Of a DNA stretch of 64,000 nucleotides, positions 60,967 through 64,000 are shown one piece after another (within the stretch, counting starts at the first letter, position 1; each line of letters opens with the position of its first letter). A model generated the notes under the pieces. That model did not search any database. It saw only the letters and a program-made list of their open reading frames with translations, and was not told the DNA's origin. A program made the translations under genes and the position numbers. Source of the DNA: Staphylococcus shinii (GTDB taxonomy: Bacteria > Bacillota > Bacilli > Staphylococcales > Staphylococcaceae); assembly GCF_017583065.1 (NCBI RefSeq), contig NZ_JAGEVL010000007.1, positions 434,001 through 498,000 of the forward strand. Reading direction: 5' to 3'.

Positions 60967-61155
60967 TTCTTTAGTCATTTATAACTAATTTTTATTTATT
61001 TTGAATATAATAATTTTTGTTCATCGAATAATTATAAAGTTACAGCTAGTGGCGTCACGCTGTCTTTATTTTGTTACACTAATAAATTATAACAATTTAA
61101 TATGGCTATAAATAAAATTAATACACTGCCTAAGTGATATATTAATTAAATTGGT

Positions 61156-61428
61156 TTAATTTTTCACAATATCTTTACTTGTTTTAATAATAAATAAAAT
61201 TAATAAAGTGAGGCACACAGAACCGACAAACGTTGGAATTATAAAGAATAACCCTGTTGAATTTGACAATGTCTTACCTGAAGAATTTAACATTGTTACG
61301 CCAATAAATGCGCCAATTAATGATGAAAGCGTGCTAATAATAAGGCTAGTAATTTTATTGTTAGTTAACCAGAATGAAAATGTCACTCCAACGATTAAAC
61401 CTATTAATATTATGATAATAAAATCCAT
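61156..61428 (-). CDS. Small hydrophobic membrane protein, unknown function
   Basis: A 90-residue protein with three membrane segments (about 2-20, 28-48, 61-83), opening MDFIIIILIGLIVGVTFSFW and ending in a short basic tail. The glycine-rich second segment (SSLIGAFIGVTML) faintly recalls GlsB/YeaQ/Transgly-associated stress proteins, but I cannot assign a family. GGAGGGAT precedes the start at 61428, so it looks like a real gene. It lies on the minus strand between the ALDH gene and the copper-binding protein gene. Confidence 0.6.
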   Translation of the reverse strand: MDFIIIILIGLIVGVTFSFWLTNNKITSLIISTLSSLIGAFIGVTMLNSSGKTLSNSTGLFFIIPTFVGSVCLTLLILFIIKTSKDIVKN

Positions 61429-61570
61429 TTAATCCCTCCAGTAATAAAGCACTTTCAAATTTTGTTGATAATTTTTTAAATATAGGTTATTAGGAAAATA
61501 GAATAATCGAAAATATATTATACCTAGATAGCCTACTTTGGCAAAATATTATTCTTCGAATAGTTATGTT

Positions 61571-61897
61571 TTAAGCGATATCTTTACAAGCTTTTGCGCA
61601 CTTGAAACAAGATTCTGCACATTTTTGGCAATGATCGTGCTCATGTTTTTGGCATTCATTTCCACATGCTTCACAAATCTTGGAACATATTTCTGCCAAA
61701 TCGTGTGCAAATGATGAATCTATTGTTAATTCGCGTTCTAGAAAAGCACACATATCAGCACATTCACGGTCTAATCGGATACATTCAACCATCATTTTTA
61801 CATTTTCTTCTTTCAAACAGGCTTGGAAACAGTAGTTACATGCTTCAACACATTCACGTAATGTTTGGATTAACAATCTATTTTTTTCATAAGACAT
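61571..61897 (-). CDS. Four-helix-bundle copper-binding/storage protein (Csp/DUF326-like)
   Basis: A 108-residue cytosolic protein with 16 cysteines arranged in heptad-like CxxxC/CxxC patterns (ECVEACNYCFQAC, VECIRLDRECADMC, CSKICEACGNEC, HCQKCAESCFKCAKAC) plus a His-rich loop (KHEHDHC). This is the Csp pattern, in which a bundle of four helices fills its core with Cu(I) bound to cysteines. No signal peptide, so it resembles the cytosolic Csp3 group. TTGGAGGT precedes the start at 61897. No copper ATPase or CsoR gene is nearby, so regulation is unclear. Confidence 0.9.
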   Translation of the reverse strand: MSYEKNRLLIQTLRECVEACNYCFQACLKEENVKMMVECIRLDRECADMCAFLERELTIDSSFAHDLAEICSKICEACGNECQKHEHDHCQKCAESCFKCAKACKDIA

Positions 61898-62300
61898 AAT
61901 AAAACCTCCAATTAATTAAATTATTCTATATAATAATTTCCCTATAATTTTCATACTCAAACTGTTTTTGATAAATACTACAAGAACTGTTTAAAATTAA
62001 CCAAATTTAAGGTAATAAAATATAGATATTAATATATTAGGAAGTTAAATATTAGAGACTAAAATTCTTAAATATTACTGAGCCTCTCTTTCTAGTAGGT
62101 AATATAATAAAATACAAGACGCACTTCTTTAATACATAAATGTCTTTGAGAATATTATATTTATATTATCAACATATACATACTATTTTTCGTATATCGT
62201 CTTATATTCACAGAAATTTAATTAAAACTATTTACTTTATAATTTAAGTAGTAAATTTACAATTATAGGGTAAATGATATTACTAGAAGGAGTGTATGTG
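61898..62300. other. Region between the copper-binding protein and flavoprotein genes
   Basis: A 403-base AT-rich gap containing the divergent start regions of both genes. A TATAAT (62238-62243) about 60 bases before the flavoprotein start could be its -10. No gene, clear operator or repeat is seen. Confidence 0.4.
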
Positions 62301-62924
62301 ATGAAATTAAATGCAATTATTTTAAATGGTTCTTTGAAACATGGAGATGAGGGGTCTAATACTGAAGCTTTAGTTAACGAAGTTATTGAAATTTATAAAA
62401 AAGAAAACGTAAACGCTGAAATTCTTAGATTGAGTGATTATAATATTTCATACGGAATTGCTGATGATATGGGCAAAGGGGATGAATGGCCACAAATATT
62501 AGATAAAATTATCAATGCCGATATTTTAATTATAGGCACGCCTCTATGGTTAGGAGAAAAAAGTAGCATTGCTACGCTTGCTATAGAAAGATTGTACGGT
62601 AGTAGTAGTATAACGAATGACCAGGGGCAATCAATTTTTTATAATAAAGTTGGGGGCGCTGTAGTGACAGGTAATGAGGATGGTGCAAAACATGCTGCAA
62701 CTTCAATATTGTATTCATTATCTCATATTGGTTTTACTATACCTCCTAATGTCGATGCATATTGGGTGGGCGAAGCTGGCCCTGGGCCTTCGTATATGGA
62801 TATTAATTATGAAAATGAATTTACGAAAAAACATGTAGAGTTGTTAGCGTACAATACTATACATTTAGCAAGAATGTTTAATAAAAACCCAATACCAAAT
62901 GAAGGGAATCAATTAAATAATTAG
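62301..62924 (+). CDS. Flavodoxin-fold NAD(P)H-dependent FMN reductase-like protein
   Basis: A 207-residue protein with the flavodoxin-like fold of the NADPH-dependent FMN reductase/azoreductase group. The phosphate loop NGSLKHGDEGSNTEALVNEV (about residues 8-27), ILIIGTPLWLGEKSS (about 82-96) and GGAVVTGNEDGAKHAATSILYSL (about 123-145) follow the family. The start at 62301 (MKLNAIIL) has AGAAGGAGTG upstream; ATG 62274 does not. Role could be quinone, metal or nitro-compound reduction; the substrate is unknown. It lies with the P450 and ALDH in the accessory stretch before htrA. Confidence 0.85.
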   Translation: MKLNAIILNGSLKHGDEGSNTEALVNEVIEIYKKENVNAEILRLSDYNISYGIADDMGKGDEWPQILDKIINADILIIGTPLWLGEKSSIATLAIERLYGSSSITNDQGQSIFYNKVGGAVVTGNEDGAKHAATSILYSLSHIGFTIPPNVDAYWVGEAGPGPSYMDINYENEFTKKHVELLAYNTIHLARMFNKNPIPNEGNQLNN

Positions 62925-63505
62925 AAAAATAAATTTATAAAATGCTTTATAATGCAATAGTGATGAGGTACTAGATAAACAAACGAAGATGAAAAATATA
63001 GCTAAAATAATGTTAATTATGTTTATAATTCTCTTATAACAAAAGTATAGAAATGTGGACGTTAGTTAGGATGAATAATTTATAGAATGATCAAAAATAA
63101 TCACTAGTTTGAACAATTTTTTATCCGTAGTTAGTGGGGCGAAATCATGAAATCATTTTTAGAAAAATATGATTTCTATTTCGTCTTTTTTTATGCAGTA
63201 AAATTCCTTATATAAACTATTGCATTTTAATAATACTAAGAGACTTATTTTCCCAAACTAATTTAATAGCGAGTCTGAACAATAGAGAGAAGATTGAAAT
63301 TTTCTTTGTAGATACGCTAAAAAGCAACGCTCTTACTAGCTTTTATAGCTTTAAAAATGGAAAAAATAATGTTAGAGATAGAAATATATGCTGAAAGTGC
63401 TTATAATCATTTATATATATAGCAATAAAATAAAAATAAAGCAGAAATATTTTATGTGATATGTCATAATAGAAATTAAAGAAACATGTAGTTTTAGGGG
63501 GAATT
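62925..63505. other. Intergenic region before the HtrA-like gene, with a terminator
   Basis: A 581-base AT-rich gap. CGAAATCATGAAATCAT (63140-63156) pairs with ATGATTTCTATTTCG (63169-63183), followed by TCTTTTTTT, a good terminator for the flavoprotein gene although 215 bases downstream. Between 63193 and 63505 no gene is seen; AGGGGG (63496-63501) is the ribosome binding site of the next gene. Confidence 0.7.
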
Positions 63506-64000
63506 ATGGTGAAAGATAATAAAAAACATGTAATCCCAAAAGAAAAATACGGCCGTAAAAGACGTGAGTATTTTCATAATGAAGAGCGGGAACAACGTGT
63601 ACAACTTGAGCGTAAAGCAAGAAAACAACGCGCTGAAAAAGCCGAAGAATTAGCCAAAAATAATGAAGAACGTGTGAAAGAAAATTTGAGAAAAGCACGT
63701 ATTGAGAAATTGACTCAAGAAGAGATTCAACAGCAACAACAAGTTATGAAAGAACGTAACAATGGTAAGATGAGTGACCAAAATCAAATTAATGAAACAC
63801 CTAAAGATAGCCAGCAGAAAGAAACAAAGGCTGCAGTTGAATCAGAAAAAACGCCCGAAACAAATTTAAATGAACCTCTTGCATCAACTACAGATTATCA
63901 GAACGATAAAGGACAACATAATAAAGAAGCAAAACATAGTCACTCAGAAAGAAAAGATGAACCGAAAAATATACATGACGATCATTTTTATTCTGAAGAA
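63506..64000 (+). CDS. HtrA-like membrane serine protease, N-terminal part only
   Basis: The frame is open from ATG 63506 (GTG 63509 also possible) to the window edge, 165 codons. The start [20 protein letters not shown] followed by EYFHNEER matches the opening of the large staphylococcal HtrA-like protease (about 770 residues). What is visible is only its long cytoplasmic, highly charged, coiled-coil-prone region ([31 protein letters not shown]) and a low-complexity Glu/Lys/Asn segment. The membrane segment, trypsin-like domain and PDZ domain would lie beyond. AGGGGG (63496-63501) precedes it. In S. aureus this gene also follows prfC. Confidence 0.85.
   Translation, partial: MVKDNKKHVIPKEKYGRKRREYFHNEEREQRVQLERKARKQRAEKAEELAKNNEERVKENLRKARIEKLTQEEIQQQQQVMKERNNGKMSDQNQINETPKDSQQKETKAAVESEKTPETNLNEPLASTTDYQNDKGQHNKEAKHSHSERKDEPKNIHDDHFYSEE

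Noticed and set aside
63358-63423. 21-codon frame before the HtrA-like gene
   Set aside because: No ribosome binding site and very AT-rich; likely chance.

Overview
The window is a 64-kb, AT-rich chromosomal segment from a staphylococcus. Three things support this: the gene order follows the Staphylococcus aureus block addA-cdr-oatA-clpB-fabHF-opp-trpS-spxA-mecA-pepF-RsaE-spxH-relQ-fabI-alsT-ltaA-ugtP-murE-prfC-htrA; the RNA RsaE is recognisable base by base; and the proteins read as staphylococcal orthologues. The accessory genes (a CYP152 P450, a TetR/reductase pair, an IS1182-type element) suggest a coagulase-negative species, perhaps of the saprophyticus/cohnii group. The species cannot be fixed from sequence alone.

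Layout. 1-10.7 kb: end of addA, a DUF418 membrane protein, a fumarylacetoacetate-hydrolase-family enzyme, a YisL membrane protein, a divergent TetR/ketopantoate-reductase-like pair with a perfect palindromic operator, CoA-disulfide reductase, a HAD phosphatase and a DUF59 Fe-S assembly protein. 10.9-14.2 kb: oatA (peptidoglycan O-acetylation), then an SDR and a DUF1348 gene. 14.4-20 kb: clpB under a CtsR operator, and fabH-fabF under a FapR operator. 20-28 kb: an MFS transporter, a DUF3899 protein and the oligopeptide importer oppBCDFA. 28-36 kb: proteolysis control and competence (trpS, spxA, mecA, coiA, pepF, RsaE, spxH, a truncated globin, a CYTH protein). SpxA, MecA and SpxH all belong to the Clp-protease adaptor/substrate network. 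36-42.3 kb: a six-gene operon (UPF0738, relQ, nadK, rluA-type, mgtE, cation/proton antiporter). 42.7-45.5 kb: fabI followed by an IS1182-family element with a twice-frameshifted transposase, inserted at what looks like the fabI terminator. 45.6-56.4 kb: AI-2E-type permease, alanine symporter, YjcH/YjcG pair, ltaA-ugtP (glycolipid anchor of lipoteichoic acid), murE, a small unknown protein and prfC. 56.4-57.6 kb: a yybP-ykoY (Mn2+) riboswitch controlling a TerC-family membrane protein. 57.8-63 kb: an accessory stretch with a fatty-acid P450 peroxygenase, an aldehyde dehydrogenase, a small membrane protein, a 16-cysteine four-helix copper-binding protein and a flavodoxin-like reductase. The window ends inside the N-terminus of an HtrA-like membrane serine protease.

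Most of the window is ordinary core genome. The parts most worth a second look are the P450/ALDH segment, the TetR/reductase pair, the IS insertion at the fabI terminator, the possible second ClpB start (GTG, codon 148), a possible small RNA between spxA and mecA, and the Mn riboswitch whose promoter -35 box is made from the last two codons of prfC. No tRNA, rRNA, prophage or CRISPR array was seen.
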